Positions 43,890-54,375 of a DNA stretch of 64,000 nucleotides are shown one piece after another (the stretch's first letter is position 1; the number at the start of each line of letters is the position of its first letter). The DNA is taken from contig NZ_FNOR01000004.1 in assembly GCF_900107095.1 (NCBI RefSeq), positions 62,001-126,000 on the forward strand, read 5' to 3'. Source of the DNA: Collimonas sp. OK242 (GTDB lineage: Bacteria; Pseudomonadota; Gammaproteobacteria; Burkholderiales; Burkholderiaceae_D). A model generated the notes under the pieces. It was not told where the DNA came from. It ran no database searches and saw only the letters and a list, made by a program, of their open reading frames with translations. Position numbers and translations under genes: made by a program.

Positions 43890-44145
43890 AGCCAGATGCA
43901 GCCTGGGTGAATCCGCTGCTCGCCCAGGCAAATATTAAACTAGCAATATGGCAAAGCCGCCCTAAAATATCCCCAAGGCACTGATTTCATTCGTTTTTTC
44001 CGACTCACAACCGGATTTATCGGGATTTATCCGGTTTTATTGTATAATTCGCGGTTTTCCACCCCCGGCAAGTGATCGACAATCGGGTCAAGAAGCAAGA
44101 CGACCGACGAAGTGATTGATTGGCTACCACTCAATAGAGGCAATT
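43890..44145 (+). other. Promoter-containing gap upstream of rpmE2
   Basis: A gap of 256 nt. It contains a perfect TATAAT at 44043-44048 preceded by a repeated GGATTTATC / GGTTTTAT pattern. Type B L31 genes are often repressed by Zur under zinc sufficiency, and the AT-rich segment near the -10 could hold such a site, but I cannot identify a clear Zur box. No gene is visible. Confidence 0.4.
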
Positions 44146-44415
44146 ATGAAAGACGGCATTCACCCAAATTACCGCGAAGTTCTGTTCCACGACGTTTCGA
44201 ACGATTTCAAGTTCGTGACCCGTTCGACTATCCAGACTCGCGAAAACATCACCCACGAAGGTAAAGAATATCCTTTGGTGAAGATTGAAGTTTCGTCGGA
44301 ATCGCATCCGTTCTACACCGGTCAACACAAAATCGTCGACACCGCTGGTCGCGTTGACAAGTTCCGTAAGAAATTCGGCAGTGTCGGTTCCAAGACTTCG
44401 ATCGCAAATACTTAA
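44146..44415 (+). CDS. rpmE2: 50S ribosomal protein L31, type B
   Basis: An 89-residue L31. It lacks the CxxC zinc-binding cysteines of the A-type and so is the zinc-independent B type, starting [16 protein letters not shown] and including [21 protein letters not shown]. It can replace zinc-binding L31 during zinc shortage in bacteria that have both; whether an A-type copy exists elsewhere cannot be seen. The start follows an AATAGAGG ribosome site. A terminator lies directly downstream. Confidence 0.97.
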   Translation: MKDGIHPNYREVLFHDVSNDFKFVTRSTIQTRENITHEGKEYPLVKIEVSSESHPFYTGQHKIVDTAGRVDKFRKKFGSVGSKTSIANT

Positions 44416-44430
44416 TTCGGTCGCATGTTT

Positions 44431-44459
44431 AAAAAGGCAGCTGCGGCTGCCTTTTTTTT
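44431..44459 (+). terminator. Intrinsic terminator after rpmE2
   Basis: AAAAAGGCAGC / GCTGCCTTTTTTTT with a 4-nt loop, 16 nt after the stop codon. Confidence 0.93.
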
Positions 44460-44646
44460 ATCGGGGTTGGCAGCATGGGTGAAATCCAAGATCCGGCAAC
44501 GCATCGCAGCTAGCTCTTTGATAAATCGTAAAGAACTACTGGTTTCCTTGAGAATATCAAGAACAAAAATTACGCTCAGCAATAGCGAAGTACCCCGCTA
44601 TCCGGCACAATACCCAGCAACTCAACATTGATCAGACGCCATTGTG

Positions 44647-46365
44647 ATGAAGCCCGTCCGCCTTCCCGCCTCCGCCACCAGCGCACTGCCACGCTGGGGC
44701 CTGTGGGCGCTGGGATTGCTCTATATTTTGCCCGGCCTGATCGGGCGCGATCCTTGGAAAAATGAAGATGCATCCAGCTTCGGTATCGCCTGGACCATGG
44801 CCCACGGCGGTATCGCCGACTGGCTGGCGCCGAACATCGTCGGCCTGCCCATGTCCGGCGAAAGCCCGCTGACTTATTGGATAGGCGCAATTTGCATCAA
44901 GTTATTCGGCTGGCTGCTGGGCGATCCGCTCGCAGGCCGCTTGCCGGCGGTCGGGTTTTTCCTGGTCGGCTCGCTGTCAGTCTGGTACGCCACCTATTTA
45001 CTGGGGCGGCGTAGCGAAGCACAACCGCTGAGGCTAGCCTTCGGCGGCCAGCCGGAACCCAGGGATTTTGGCCGCACCCTGGCCGACGGCGCATTCCTGA
45101 TTTATCTCGGCAGTCTCGGCCTGCTATTGCCAAGCCACGAACCTACCGCTAAAAGCCTGCAAGTTTCACTGGTGGCTTTTTCCCTCTATATCGCGGTCCG
45201 CCTGTTTGAAGCACGCGGCCTGCGTAGCGCGGCAGTGCTCGGCCTCAGCTTCGGGCTGCTGATCCTGACCCGCGGCTGGCTGCTGCCGCTGGCGTTGCTG
45301 TGCGGCTTGCTGACACTAGCGTTGATGCGAGAAAGAGCCATCGCCAGGGATTTGCTGCTGGTGACCTTACCCTTGACGCTGGTAATTCCGGCAATATGGT
45401 TTGCAACTACCTTTGCGCTGTTACCCGACAGCTTGAATCGTTTCGTTGTCTGGGAAAGATTCAATCTGCAACAATTGGGCTGGCCGAGCTGGAACGCATT
45501 ATCGTATTACTTTAAATACGGTATCTGGTTTGCATGGCCGGCATGGCCGTTCGCCGGCTGGGCGGTATATGCCTGGCGCCAGCAACGTTCGACCTTGCAT
45601 ATCGCGCTGCCGCTGGCATTTTTCATCAGCCTGACGATCATACTGTTGCTGAATCCGCATCCGGACGAAGCCATTTTGCTGCCCCTGTTGCCGCCACTCG
45701 TGATTCTGGCCGCATTCGGCTTGCCGACCATGAAGCGAGGCGCCATCAACGCGGTAGACTGGTTCTCGGTGATGACCCTGACCGCTTGCGCCGCATTCAT
45801 CTGGCTGGCCTGGATCGCCAAGGAAAGCGGCTGGCCGGCGCAGATTGCCAAGAATGTCTACAAACTGGCGCCAGGCTTTAAACCCGAGTTCAATCTGATC
45901 GCGCTGGTGATCGCCCTGCTCGGCTCGATATTCTGGATTTTGCTGGTGAACTGGCGCCTGTCGCGCCGGCCGGCGGTCTTGTGGCGCGCCGTGGTGCTGT
46001 CCTCGGGCGGCGTGATTCTCTGCTGGCTGTTGCTGACCACCTTATGGCTGCCGTGGATCAATTACAGCAAGAGCTATGCGGGCGTAGCCGCACAAATCGA
46101 TCAGCACCTGCCTGCGGTCAAGCAGTGCGTGGATACCAACGTCGGCCCGGCGCAGCGCGCATCGTTTGCTTATTTCGGCGGCATCCCGTTTGGCGAATAT
46201 GGCCAGCCGCACTGCGATTTCCTGCTGTATCAAGACAACATCTCGGTCAAATCCGACGATGCGATCTGGCGCGAATTCAAAGGCAACTGGCAACTGCTGT
46301 GGACCGGCCGCCGGCCCTCGGATCGCGATGAACGTTTCCGCCTGTATCGGCGGATCAGTAATTAA
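44647..46365 (+). CDS. ArnT-like membrane glycosyltransferase (GT83 family)
   Basis: A 572-residue multi-pass membrane protein with about 12 hydrophobic segments and a C-terminal periplasmic domain. The N-terminal loop GRDPWKNEDASSF carries the acidic catalytic region found in ArnT/PMT-type transferases. The segment HPDEAILLPLLPPLVILAAF resembles the conserved region before the C-terminal domain. It probably moves a sugar from an undecaprenyl-phosphate carrier onto lipid A, a protein or a polymer; no arn operon is nearby, so the L-Ara4N role is not assumed. The ATG at 44647 is preferred over a GTG just before it. Confidence 0.78.
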   Translation: MKPVRLPASATSALPRWGLWALGLLYILPGLIGRDPWKNEDASSFGIAWTMAHGGIADWLAPNIVGLPMSGESPLTYWIGAICIKLFGWLLGDPLAGRLPAVGFFLVGSLSVWYATYLLGRRSEAQPLRLAFGGQPEPRDFGRTLADGAFLIYLGSLGLLLPSHEPTAKSLQVSLVAFSLYIAVRLFEARGLRSAAVLGLSFGLLILTRGWLLPLALLCGLLTLALMRERAIARDLLLVTLPLTLVIPAIWFATTFALLPDSLNRFVVWERFNLQQLGWPSWNALSYYFKYGIWFAWPAWPFAGWAVYAWRQQRSTLHIALPLAFFISLTIILLLNPHPDEAILLPLLPPLVILAAFGLPTMKRGAINAVDWFSVMTLTACAAFIWLAWIAKESGWPAQIAKNVYKLAPGFKPEFNLIALVIALLGSIFWILLVNWRLSRRPAVLWRAVVLSSGGVILCWLLLTTLWLPWINYSKSYAGVAAQIDQHLPAVKQCVDTNVGPAQRASFAYFGGIPFGEYGQPHCDFLLYQDNISVKSDDAIWREFKGNWQLLWTGRRPSDRDERFRLYRRISN

Positions 46366-46474
46366 TCTCCGCCATTAATCCAATCTAATAGTCCGATCTA
46401 TTAGCCCCATCTGGCAAGATGGCGATGACAGTCGCCAATATATTCAGGGAAAATAGATTCATACAGAAAGGCTA

Positions 46475-46503
46475 TTGATCGCTCCGCAGAAATCAGTCAT
46501 AAT
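46475..46503 (+). promoter_or_regulatory. Promoter of tRNA-Leu
   Basis: TTGATC (46475-46480) and CATAAT (46498-46503) with a 17-nt spacer. The predicted transcript start is a few bases before the tRNA. Confidence 0.7.
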
Positions 46504-46515
46504 AGCGGACGCGTT

Positions 46516-46602
46516 GCCGAGATGGCGGAATAGGTAGACGCACGGGACTCAAAATCCCGCGCTGGAGACAGCGTGCCGGTTCGATTCCGGCTCTCGGCAC
46601 CA
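46516..46602 (+). tRNA. tRNA-Leu (anticodon CAA)
   Basis: An 87-nt class II tRNA with a complete cloverleaf. The acceptor stem is GCCGAGA / TCTCGGC with discriminator A and an encoded CCA. The anticodon stem is CGGGA / TCCCG around loop CTCAAAA, giving CAA (reads UUG). A long variable arm (GCGCTGGAGACAGCGT) and the T-arm GGTTCGATTCC are present. A protein frame on the opposite strand is an artefact. Confidence 0.97.
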
Positions 46603-46603
46603 A

Positions 46604-46639
46604 AATGAATACGCTCCTGCACAGGGGCGTTTTTCATTT
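46604..46639 (+). terminator. Terminator after tRNA-Leu
   Basis: AAATGA..ACGCTCCTG / CAGGGGCGT..TTTCATTT stem-loop with a T-run, directly after the tRNA. Confidence 0.8.
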
Positions 46640-46894
46640 GCAGCGAAGAATAAGTAGCAGCAATTTCCTTCAGCAATACTGCGCCGCACCTCCCTCGTTG
46701 TCCCGGATTGCCCTGGCAATTTCTTCCTTGCGGATTTACCCGTTCTGAATGCCCCAAAGCGCCATCAGCTTAATATGATGAAGTGCGAATCGCTAGCTTC
46801 AGGCGGTTAAAGACATCCGCGTGTCGGCCGATTGAATTGCTACCGCTGGTCGTTAATTATTTGATCGCTTGGCTTTAGCTGAAATCGATGTTCG
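46640..46894. other. Gap after tRNA-Leu with no gene
   Basis: This is the main part of a 391-nt space between the tRNA and the secreted coiled-coil gene. I see no credible coding frame, RNA or repeat in it. A duplicate of the tRNA 3' end, which would mark an integration site, is not present in the window. Confidence 0.5.
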
Positions 46895-46933
46895 CAAAAA
46901 AAATCGGGATGCGTCCAAAGTACGCATCCCGAT
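46895..46933 (-). terminator. Intrinsic terminator of the DUF2968-like gene
   Basis: On the minus strand, ATCGGGATGCGT / ACGCATCCCGAT with a 7-nt loop and a run of T residues, about 60 nt after the stop codon. Confidence 0.92.
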
Positions 46934-46993
46934 CCGTTTGCTGGCCAAGCGCCAAAACCAATTGCCTGGCGCGATATCGCCGGCGTGCCAGCG

Positions 46994-47698
46994 TTATTTC
47001 TTGATAGTCTTGGCGCCGCCAAAATTGCTGCTATCCAGTACGGTTTGCTGTGCTTCCAGTGTACGAATACGGTTCTGCAAGCCCTGCAACTCGCTGCTTG
47101 CCGCTTGCTGCTTGCTGCTCAGCAGCTGTGCTTGCTGACGCGCCTGATCCTGTTGGACCGAGACGTTCTGCTCTTGCTGTTGCTGAACCACCAGATCGTT
47201 TTGCAAGGCGTTCAGCCTGGTTTCCTGGGCCGCGATCAGCTGCTCGGTGTATTGTTTATCCGCTTCCAGCTTGATGCGGCGGATATCTACCTCAGCCAGC
47301 TTCTCGGTCTGGCGGACGAAATTCTTGTAGACCTGCTCGGCCTGCGTTTCCGACATGGTTTTTACGACGCGCCAGAAATTCTTTTGCTGGAACAATGCGA
47401 CATAATAAGTGCGGCTGTCCGGTTTGAACAACTGGCTGGCGCCGTAGTTGCCATTGTAGGTAGTACGCAATTCGCTCACACCCTGGCTCTGCATCAATTG
47501 CTGCAGCTCGCTGATGGTGCTGTTGGCGCTGTTGCTGCCGCCATTCGCAGGCTTAGCGGCTGCAGCTGTCGGGGTAGTTGAAGCAGTTGTCGGCGCAGGG
47601 CTTGCTGTAGACGTTTGCGCCAGTGCGTTGACCGACAAACCTGCAATGAGCATTCCTAGTCCTAAACCGCGGACTGCTTTGCATGCATTTACTTTCAT
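46994..47698 (-). CDS. Exported coiled-coil protein (DUF2968-like)
   Basis: A 234-residue exported protein. A signal peptide (1-27) ends in NALA. A Ser/Thr/Ala/Pro-rich linker (about 30-60) is followed by a short globular part with NYGASQLFKPDSRTYYVALF and FWRVVKTM. The C-terminal half (about 130-225) is a long Gln-rich coiled coil. This matches the DUF2968 family of Burkholderiales as far as I recall. The function is unknown. It is downstream of the sigma-54 regulator on the same strand, 140 nt away, and has its own terminator. Confidence 0.7.
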   Translation of the reverse strand: MKVNACKAVRGLGLGMLIAGLSVNALAQTSTASPAPTTASTTPTAAAAKPANGGSNSANSTISELQQLMQSQGVSELRTTYNGNYGASQLFKPDSRTYYVALFQQKNFWRVVKTMSETQAEQVYKNFVRQTEKLAEVDIRRIKLEADKQYTEQLIAAQETRLNALQNDLVVQQQQEQNVSVQQDQARQQAQLLSSKQQAASSELQGLQNRIRTLEAQQTVLDSSNFGGAKTIKK

Positions 47699-47838
47699 CC
47701 CCTGAATCCTTCGCTAACATTAGTTTTGTCGGTGTGAATTACAGCACGCCTTCGATTTTATCTGCAATCCTGTTGTTGCTGGGCACTGTTTTTATTTAAA
47801 CCATTGCCGTTGTCATTTCATTACTCCATCATAGGCGA

Positions 47839-49212
<1,374 letters not shown>

Positions 49213-49302
49213 TTCTTTTCAATCTCCGTCGCTCAAAACCGCACGGGTTGGACGATTTCGCGTACGCCGTTTTTTGTTATCACAGTAATCTCATCACATG
49301 GC

Positions 49303-51024
49303 TCAATAGACCAGTTTCACGTTGCCGCAACTAATTGAATACAGATTGAGAGTACTTAGTCCGAGGTTCACCCCTAGCAGCGACGTCAATTGGTCAAGCA
49401 ATGCGCCAACGCCAGACAAAAGCGGGTTTAATAGTGTACCCAGAGTCCCCAATAAAGTAGTCAGTAACCCACTTAGCAGTCCCAAAGGATCCGCGTCCAG
49501 ACCAACCCAGAATTTCTGCGGCTGAATGACCCCACCTAAAATATCTTGCAATGAAGAGCCCACAGTTATGCTATTAGAAGTAGATGGAGGAGGATACAAG
49601 GTAACGGATGGATAGGTAGTAATCGGCGAAACGTTGATACCGAGATTAAGTACTCCGGCAATCGCATCAAACCGACTCGATGGGTTCGTCGCCATGTCAC
49701 TGGGGCAGGACGATGGCGAACTAGACAAGGTTTGTCCCTTTGCCACGCAAATTCCCGCCGTACTTGTCTTTATATCGAAATTAGCGCTTTGCGGTGCATT
49801 ACATTGCAAACTGTTGAGTCTGGCTGAACCCGCGGCAAGATAAACGTAGACCGGAAGCTGAACGGCAGAATATCCCGGGAATAACGTCAATGCCTGAACA
49901 TTAATTGCCAGCCGCAACTGGGCTGAAGTTGCTGTTGCACCTGGCCCTCCCACCGCCATCTTCGGTGCGTCAATTAAACTCAATTGCAGGACTACTTGCC
50001 CCAACACCCCGAGGTTGATATTTATATTGGAACTCAGAAAATTATTTTTATTCGCGACCTGCAAAGCGCCAACATTTAACAAATCCAGGATATTGATTTG
50101 CGTATCCAACGCGGCAACTCCATTGGCAGCGCTCAGGTCCAAAATATCGCCAATTTTCAACAAGGTGCCGCCCAACGCCCCTGTGGTCAAGTTGACCAGG
50201 TCGGTATTTATGTTCGCCACCTGTACCGGTGACAGCCCCTTGATAGATGCATTGATCAGTTGCGCCAACGTTATTTGGGTGTCCGCTACCGCACTGATGC
50301 TACCGATATTCGCGTTCAGATTAGTTAGAACTTGCAACAACGACACTTGCGCTCCAAGCAATCCGCTATAGGAGACTGCATTCAGGCAAACATTGCTGCC
50401 TAGAAGGCTATTGACCAAAAGCGCCGACAACGAACCGCTACCACTGCAGAGGGTAAGCAATCCTGTTCCAAGAGAGAACGCGGCAGTAGGACTACTACCT
50501 GAAGCGATCGCCTGGGCATTGAGGGTGCGCCCTCCCAAACCAAAAAATGCCGGCACGGTCTGCGTCACAACCACCTTCACTGCATTCAGCTGCGTTCCCG
50601 CCGGAGGAGCAGAAAAATAATTGGGCGCCAAAGCCAGATTGGCGACTGGATCCCAGAGACCACAAGTTACGGCAATTACATTTGCCATCTTATTGGGTGC
50701 GGCAGTTGAAAAGCCGTTAGTTTGTGCGTTGCCGATAGCGGCCAACACCGGCGCGTCGGTCGCCACACAAGCTGTAGGATTGCCCGTTAACGGCGTACTG
50801 ACAAGCTGCTGTGCGCCAGCCAGCGCCGCAAGATCCGCCACTTTCTGCAAATCGCGCTTCATGTAGAACAGGTATCCGATATCAATTGACGACAACAAGA
50901 TGACCATGATGGACAAGCAAATCGCAGCCATGATCGCAATCGAACCGCGTTGGCAGCCAGCCTCACACCGTTGCTGGCGCGCGGCTGAAGGTTGTTCGCC
51001 ATGGGTGTTCGAAAGTAAGTTCAT
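49303..51024 (-). CDS. tadG: TadG-like Flp pilus assembly protein
   Basis: A 573-residue protein from the ATG at 51024; a TTG-initiated form 13 residues longer is possible. The N-terminal Tad domain has one membrane segment in RGSIAIMAAICLSIMVILLSS, followed by YLFYMKRDLQKVADLAALAGAQ. The rest is a long periplasmic region rich in Leu, Asn, Gly and Ser with LN-type repeats. TadG anchors or contributes to the pilus assembly platform. Base composition is visibly more AT-rich and codon choice less GC-biased than in the flanking genes. It is the last gene of the tad structural set before the sigma-54 regulator. Confidence 0.85.
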   Translation of the reverse strand: MNLLSNTHGEQPSAARQQRCEAGCQRGSIAIMAAICLSIMVILLSSIDIGYLFYMKRDLQKVADLAALAGAQQLVSTPLTGNPTACVATDAPVLAAIGNAQTNGFSTAAPNKMANVIAVTCGLWDPVANLALAPNYFSAPPAGTQLNAVKVVVTQTVPAFFGLGGRTLNAQAIASGSSPTAAFSLGTGLLTLCSGSGSLSALLVNSLLGSNVCLNAVSYSGLLGAQVSLLQVLTNLNANIGSISAVADTQITLAQLINASIKGLSPVQVANINTDLVNLTTGALGGTLLKIGDILDLSAANGVAALDTQINILDLLNVGALQVANKNNFLSSNININLGVLGQVVLQLSLIDAPKMAVGGPGATATSAQLRLAINVQALTLFPGYSAVQLPVYVYLAAGSARLNSLQCNAPQSANFDIKTSTAGICVAKGQTLSSSPSSCPSDMATNPSSRFDAIAGVLNLGINVSPITTYPSVTLYPPPSTSNSITVGSSLQDILGGVIQPQKFWVGLDADPLGLLSGLLTTLLGTLGTLLNPLLSGVGALLDQLTSLLGVNLGLSTLNLYSISCGNVKLVY

Positions 51025-51068
51025 GCTAGTTGGCGCCGCTTTGATATCTTTATCCGCATTCAAAATGA

Positions 51069-51509
51069 TTAGTTTGAGATGTTCTTCGATACCTTATTTT
51101 CATAAAATTCCGGCAACGGACGTTTGAAGCTATCCAGATAACGCTGCCAGCTGGCGTCGGCCGTCGCGCCCAACATCGGCAACCGAGGACCGGCGACACG
51201 GCCGTCGGCTTGCGCCTGTAATAAGGTATGCGTGACGTCACCGACACGTATTCTTGCCTCCCGCTCCGCCGGGACAGGCGGTTCCGGCATCGCTACAGGC
51301 GCGGCGGTAGTCGTCCGTGAAGCGGAAGGTGCGGCGACGGTTGCAGGCGTCGCTACAGATGCATTTGTCGTGGCGGCTGCCGGTTCTTGCAGCAGCTTTC
51401 CCTTGAGTGGCGACATGGCCTGTGCGCACGCATCCGGGATCCCGGCTGCCGCCAGTAATACGGAGCCGCCGAACAGAATGCATAGACCGAAAATTCCTTG
51501 CGCTTTCAT
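51069..51509 (-). CDS. DUF3613-like exported protein in the tad cluster
   Basis: A 146-residue exported protein. A signal peptide (1-30) ends near ACAQA. A low-complexity Ala/Thr/Pro linker (about 40-80) leads to the conserved tail AGPRLPMLGATADASWQRYL DSF-type segment (GxRLPMLG, then WQRYLDSF). This motif is the one I associate with the DUF3613 family of Burkholderia tad loci. The function is unknown; its position between tadD and tadG suggests a pilus-assembly role. Confidence 0.75.
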   Translation of the reverse strand: MKAQGIFGLCILFGGSVLLAAAGIPDACAQAMSPLKGKLLQEPAAATTNASVATPATVAAPSASRTTTAAPVAMPEPPVPAEREARIRVGDVTHTLLQAQADGRVAGPRLPMLGATADASWQRYLDSFKRPLPEFYENKVSKNISN

Positions 51510-51546
51510 TGCATACCTCTTGAGCAAAAATTTAATTGCATGACAT

Positions 51547-52449
51547 TCAGCCACCGTTACCGAACCGGTCCAGCATCGACTGGAAGGGCGTAGCAGGCGA
51601 CAGCAGCGAATCTGCATTTTTACCGGCTGTGGCGGCGGAACCTTTCACGATGGTCTTTGCAGCGCCGGCAGAATCCTGGGGCGCAACCACTACAGCTTGT
51701 TGTTGGCCGATTTCCGCGGCCAATCGATACACGGCGGCACGGCCCTCCGCCGACAGGTTCGCCTTGTCCATCACGGCGCGCGCCTTGCCGGCATCGCCTG
51801 AAACCAGCAGGAACAACGCCAGATTGCCTATCATCTTGCGGTTGTCCGGCGCCAGTTCCGCAGCTTGCGCCAATGGCACGCGGGCAGCAGCAATATCGCC
51901 GTTACGTAACATCGCATAGCCGAGATCGCTCAACGTCACGGGATTGGTCGGCTCGCGTTTTGCCGCTTCCCGCAACGATGTGGCGGCTCCTTTGTAGTCG
52001 CCACTTTGTGCCGCCATCAGACCCAGGCCGTGCCAGGCGGCGCTGGCTTCGGACGAGTTCAATAATTTACGGTAAGCGGCATCCGCAGCAGCGCTTTGCC
52101 TGGTTTCACGCAATGCATCGGCGCGCAAACGCTGGATTTCCGGCGTACTGCCATTTTGCTGTTCGTAGGCATCGATATGCGCCAGCGATGCAAAGTACAT
52201 GCCCTGTTCCTGCATGTTCCGAATCAATCCCAGATACATGCCCTTGTTGTCAGGCGTCGGGGCCTTTTCCTCCGCCTCCTGACGGAGTTGCGCCGCTTCG
52301 TTCTGTTGCGCATACATCTTTGCAGAACTGGTGGCGCAACCAGCCTGCAGCGTTGCCATCAGCATGATGAAAAATGGCAAAGCGCAGGTCGATAGAACAT
52401 GTTGCGGCACCCGGCGGGCCGTGTTTTCCTGCGTCAGAAAAGACTTCAT
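51547..52449 (-). CDS. tadD: TadD-like TPR lipoprotein
   Basis: A 300-residue lipoprotein with lipobox LQAGC (Cys38) and three or more tetratricopeptide repeats between about 105 and 240 (ASAAWHGLGLMAAQSGDYKG, NPVTLSDLGYAMLRNGD, NRKMIGNLALFLLVSGDAGK). TadD acts as an outer-membrane-associated scaffold or pilotin-type partner for the secretin in Flp pilus systems. The start overlaps the tadC stop by 4 nt (ATGA). The C-terminal part is Ala-rich and less conserved. Confidence 0.87.
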   Translation of the reverse strand: MKSFLTQENTARRVPQHVLSTCALPFFIMLMATLQAGCATSSAKMYAQQNEAAQLRQEAEEKAPTPDNKGMYLGLIRNMQEQGMYFASLAHIDAYEQQNGSTPEIQRLRADALRETRQSAAADAAYRKLLNSSEASAAWHGLGLMAAQSGDYKGAATSLREAAKREPTNPVTLSDLGYAMLRNGDIAAARVPLAQAAELAPDNRKMIGNLALFLLVSGDAGKARAVMDKANLSAEGRAAVYRLAAEIGQQQAVVVAPQDSAGAAKTIVKGSAATAGKNADSLLSPATPFQSMLDRFGNGG

Positions 52450-53402
52450 ATATTTCCACCCATTTTCGAGAGTGCCCGGATTACCGCTAAAAAACCCATG
52501 CCGCCGGTAATCACCAGCAATCCAGGCAGCAGCGTCAGCACCATGACTCCGGTCATCTTCACCGTCAGCTTCCCGATTTTTTCCTTCATATCCAGTTTGC
52601 GTTGTTCGCGAATCCGTTCACTGAACAGCTTGAGCGGTTCCTGCACCGCGCCACCGTGATGCTCCACCTGCACCAACAGACGCGATACCGCGTGCAGATC
52701 CTCGTTGTCGAACACGGTGGAAAAGCGCCGCATAGATTGTTCCCGGCTGCGTCCTGTGCTGTATTGGCGGCCGGCGATCGCCAGTTCCTCGCCCAGCACC
52801 TTCAATACATTACTGAATTCGTTTTCAATGACATGCAAGCTCTGGTCCACCGACAAACCTACACCCTGCAACAAGCGCAGCAGGTCAATCAACAACGGCA
52901 GTTCATCGGCGGCCAGGCGCTGACGCTTGCGCGCGACCCGCTGCATTACCCACTTCGGCAACATGTATCCCAAAGCGACGCCAAAAAAACTAATCAACAG
53001 CAGTGATAACCACCCTCCGCGATCAAACAGCAACAGGCCCAGCAACGGCAAACCGATCGCCAGCACTACCCGCGCCAAAAAGAACTGGGATTTCCCACGC
53101 GTATCGTTGACGCCGCACTGATCCAACAGATGGCGGTCGTCTTCCGCCACCAGCTGGCGCCCCACCGGGGTATCCAGCCAATTCGCACTGAGCGCAATCA
53201 GGCGCTCGCGCCAGCCTGGCGGTTCAGTATGCGCATCGGGCATCGCTGCAGGCCTGGCGCGCGCGGCAATCTTTTGATCAATCGTGGCCAGATTGCGCTT
53301 GAGCCGCCACGCCCTTGCCATCAGCGCCCCACCCACCAACAGCAGGGCCGCTGCCATCAACAAGATCGCCAGGATAATCAGCGTACGCTGCGTTGTATTC
53401 AC
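52446..53402 (-). CDS. tadC: TadC-like type II/Flp secretion inner-membrane protein
   Basis: A 318-residue membrane platform protein of the T2SF family. A hydrophobic N-terminus, a pair of central segments (ARVVLAIGLPLLGLLLF and LSLLLISFFGVALGYMLP) and a C-terminal segment near MVLTLLPGLLVITGG are visible. The T2SF domain spans about 175-300 with GVGLSVDQSLHVIENEFS. It works with TadB and the TadA ATPase to drive pilin polymerisation. Confidence 0.92.
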   Translation of the reverse strand: MNTTQRTLIILAILLMAAALLLVGGALMARAWRLKRNLATIDQKIAARARPAAMPDAHTEPPGWRERLIALSANWLDTPVGRQLVAEDDRHLLDQCGVNDTRGKSQFFLARVVLAIGLPLLGLLLFDRGGWLSLLLISFFGVALGYMLPKWVMQRVARKRQRLAADELPLLIDLLRLLQGVGLSVDQSLHVIENEFSNVLKVLGEELAIAGRQYSTGRSREQSMRRFSTVFDNEDLHAVSRLLVQVEHHGGAVQEPLKLFSERIREQRKLDMKEKIGKLTVKMTGVMVLTLLPGLLVITGGMGFLAVIRALSKMGGNI

Positions 53403-53443
53403 CGTAATTCCACCTCATGTAGCACTCAGCATCAAACTTGCAG

Positions 53444-54373
53444 TCAGACCGTCTTCGCCAGCCGAAACAAGCCATAACCACCCAACACTTCCAGCACTGC
53501 TGCACCGATCAGCATTTTTTTCCCGACGGGGTCATGCCACATATTCAGGAACATATTGTTATTAAAAATAATCAGGAACATGCCGATGGCGATCGGCAAG
53601 AGACCCATGATCCAGGCCGACAACCGGATTTCCGCCGATAAGGCAACCATTTCATTTTGCGCGTGTTCCAGATCACGCATGAATGCAGCCATGCGTTCCA
53701 GGACCAAATCGGAACGTCCGCCAAAGCGCGAAGAAACGCCGATCACGGCAGCCACCAGATCGAGTTCCTTGAATCGAAAAATCGCTGCCTGCTGGCGCAA
53801 AGCGTGTTCCAGGTCAACTCCCGCTTGCACCTGCCGGTTGGCACGATCCAGCACTACCCGCAACGGCCCCTCGGTACCAGCAATGCCGGTTTGAAAGGCT
53901 GCGCCTATGCTGTTGCCAATGGTGACCAGGCGCACCAAAGTGTCCAGGAATCCTGGCAATTGCCGTACCATGGTGCGCTGCAATTTCGAGCTTCTTAACC
54001 AAAAATAAAAAATCATCAGCATTATGTATAGGAACAAGGTTCCCAGCGCCGACAGCCATCCGCCGAATAACAAAGCCAGCAAGGTCAGGCCGGCGCCAGG
54101 CACCAGCAACTTAAAATACAAGCTGCCGTCAGGTTGTTGAATTCCTGCGCGCAAAAAGAAATGACGTAAAGCTTCTATTTGCAACTGCAGTTGCGGCGCC
54201 GTTTCGCCCTCGCTCTGGTACTGCTGCTGTACCGGATGCATTCCCTGAATCTGCCTGTCCACGAACGCAGCGCTGACATCTTGCCGCGAACGTTGTTGCG
54301 CGCGCTGCCACAGCCATAGCGCAGTGCCTGCCAATAGCAAAGCCGCCGCCAGTAACCATAGAGCGATATGCAT
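53444..54373 (-). CDS. tadB: TadB-like type II/Flp secretion inner-membrane protein
   Basis: A 309-residue T2SF-family protein, the companion of TadC. The N-terminus has one membrane segment, followed by a cytoplasmic part and two central segments. The T2SF domain includes IGNSIGAAFQTGIAGTEGPL, and AVIGVSSRFGGRSDLVLERM, before the C-terminal segment. It begins 2 nt after the tadA stop, so translation is probably coupled. Confidence 0.92.
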   Translation of the reverse strand: MHIALWLLAAALLLAGTALWLWQRAQQRSRQDVSAAFVDRQIQGMHPVQQQYQSEGETAPQLQLQIEALRHFFLRAGIQQPDGSLYFKLLVPGAGLTLLALLFGGWLSALGTLFLYIMLMIFYFWLRSSKLQRTMVRQLPGFLDTLVRLVTIGNSIGAAFQTGIAGTEGPLRVVLDRANRQVQAGVDLEHALRQQAAIFRFKELDLVAAVIGVSSRFGGRSDLVLERMAAFMRDLEHAQNEMVALSAEIRLSAWIMGLLPIAIGMFLIIFNNNMFLNMWHDPVGKKMLIGAAVLEVLGGYGLFRLAKTV

Positions 54374-54375
54374 GA

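Noticed and set aside
46516-46602. Integration site of a mobile element at tRNA-Leu
   Set aside because: No integrase, transposase or repeated tRNA end is visible, so I list it only as a question, not as a feature.
46497-46757. 86-codon frame antisense to tRNA-Leu
   Set aside because: Frames antisense to tRNA genes are a well-known annotation artefact; the tRNA cloverleaf is complete.
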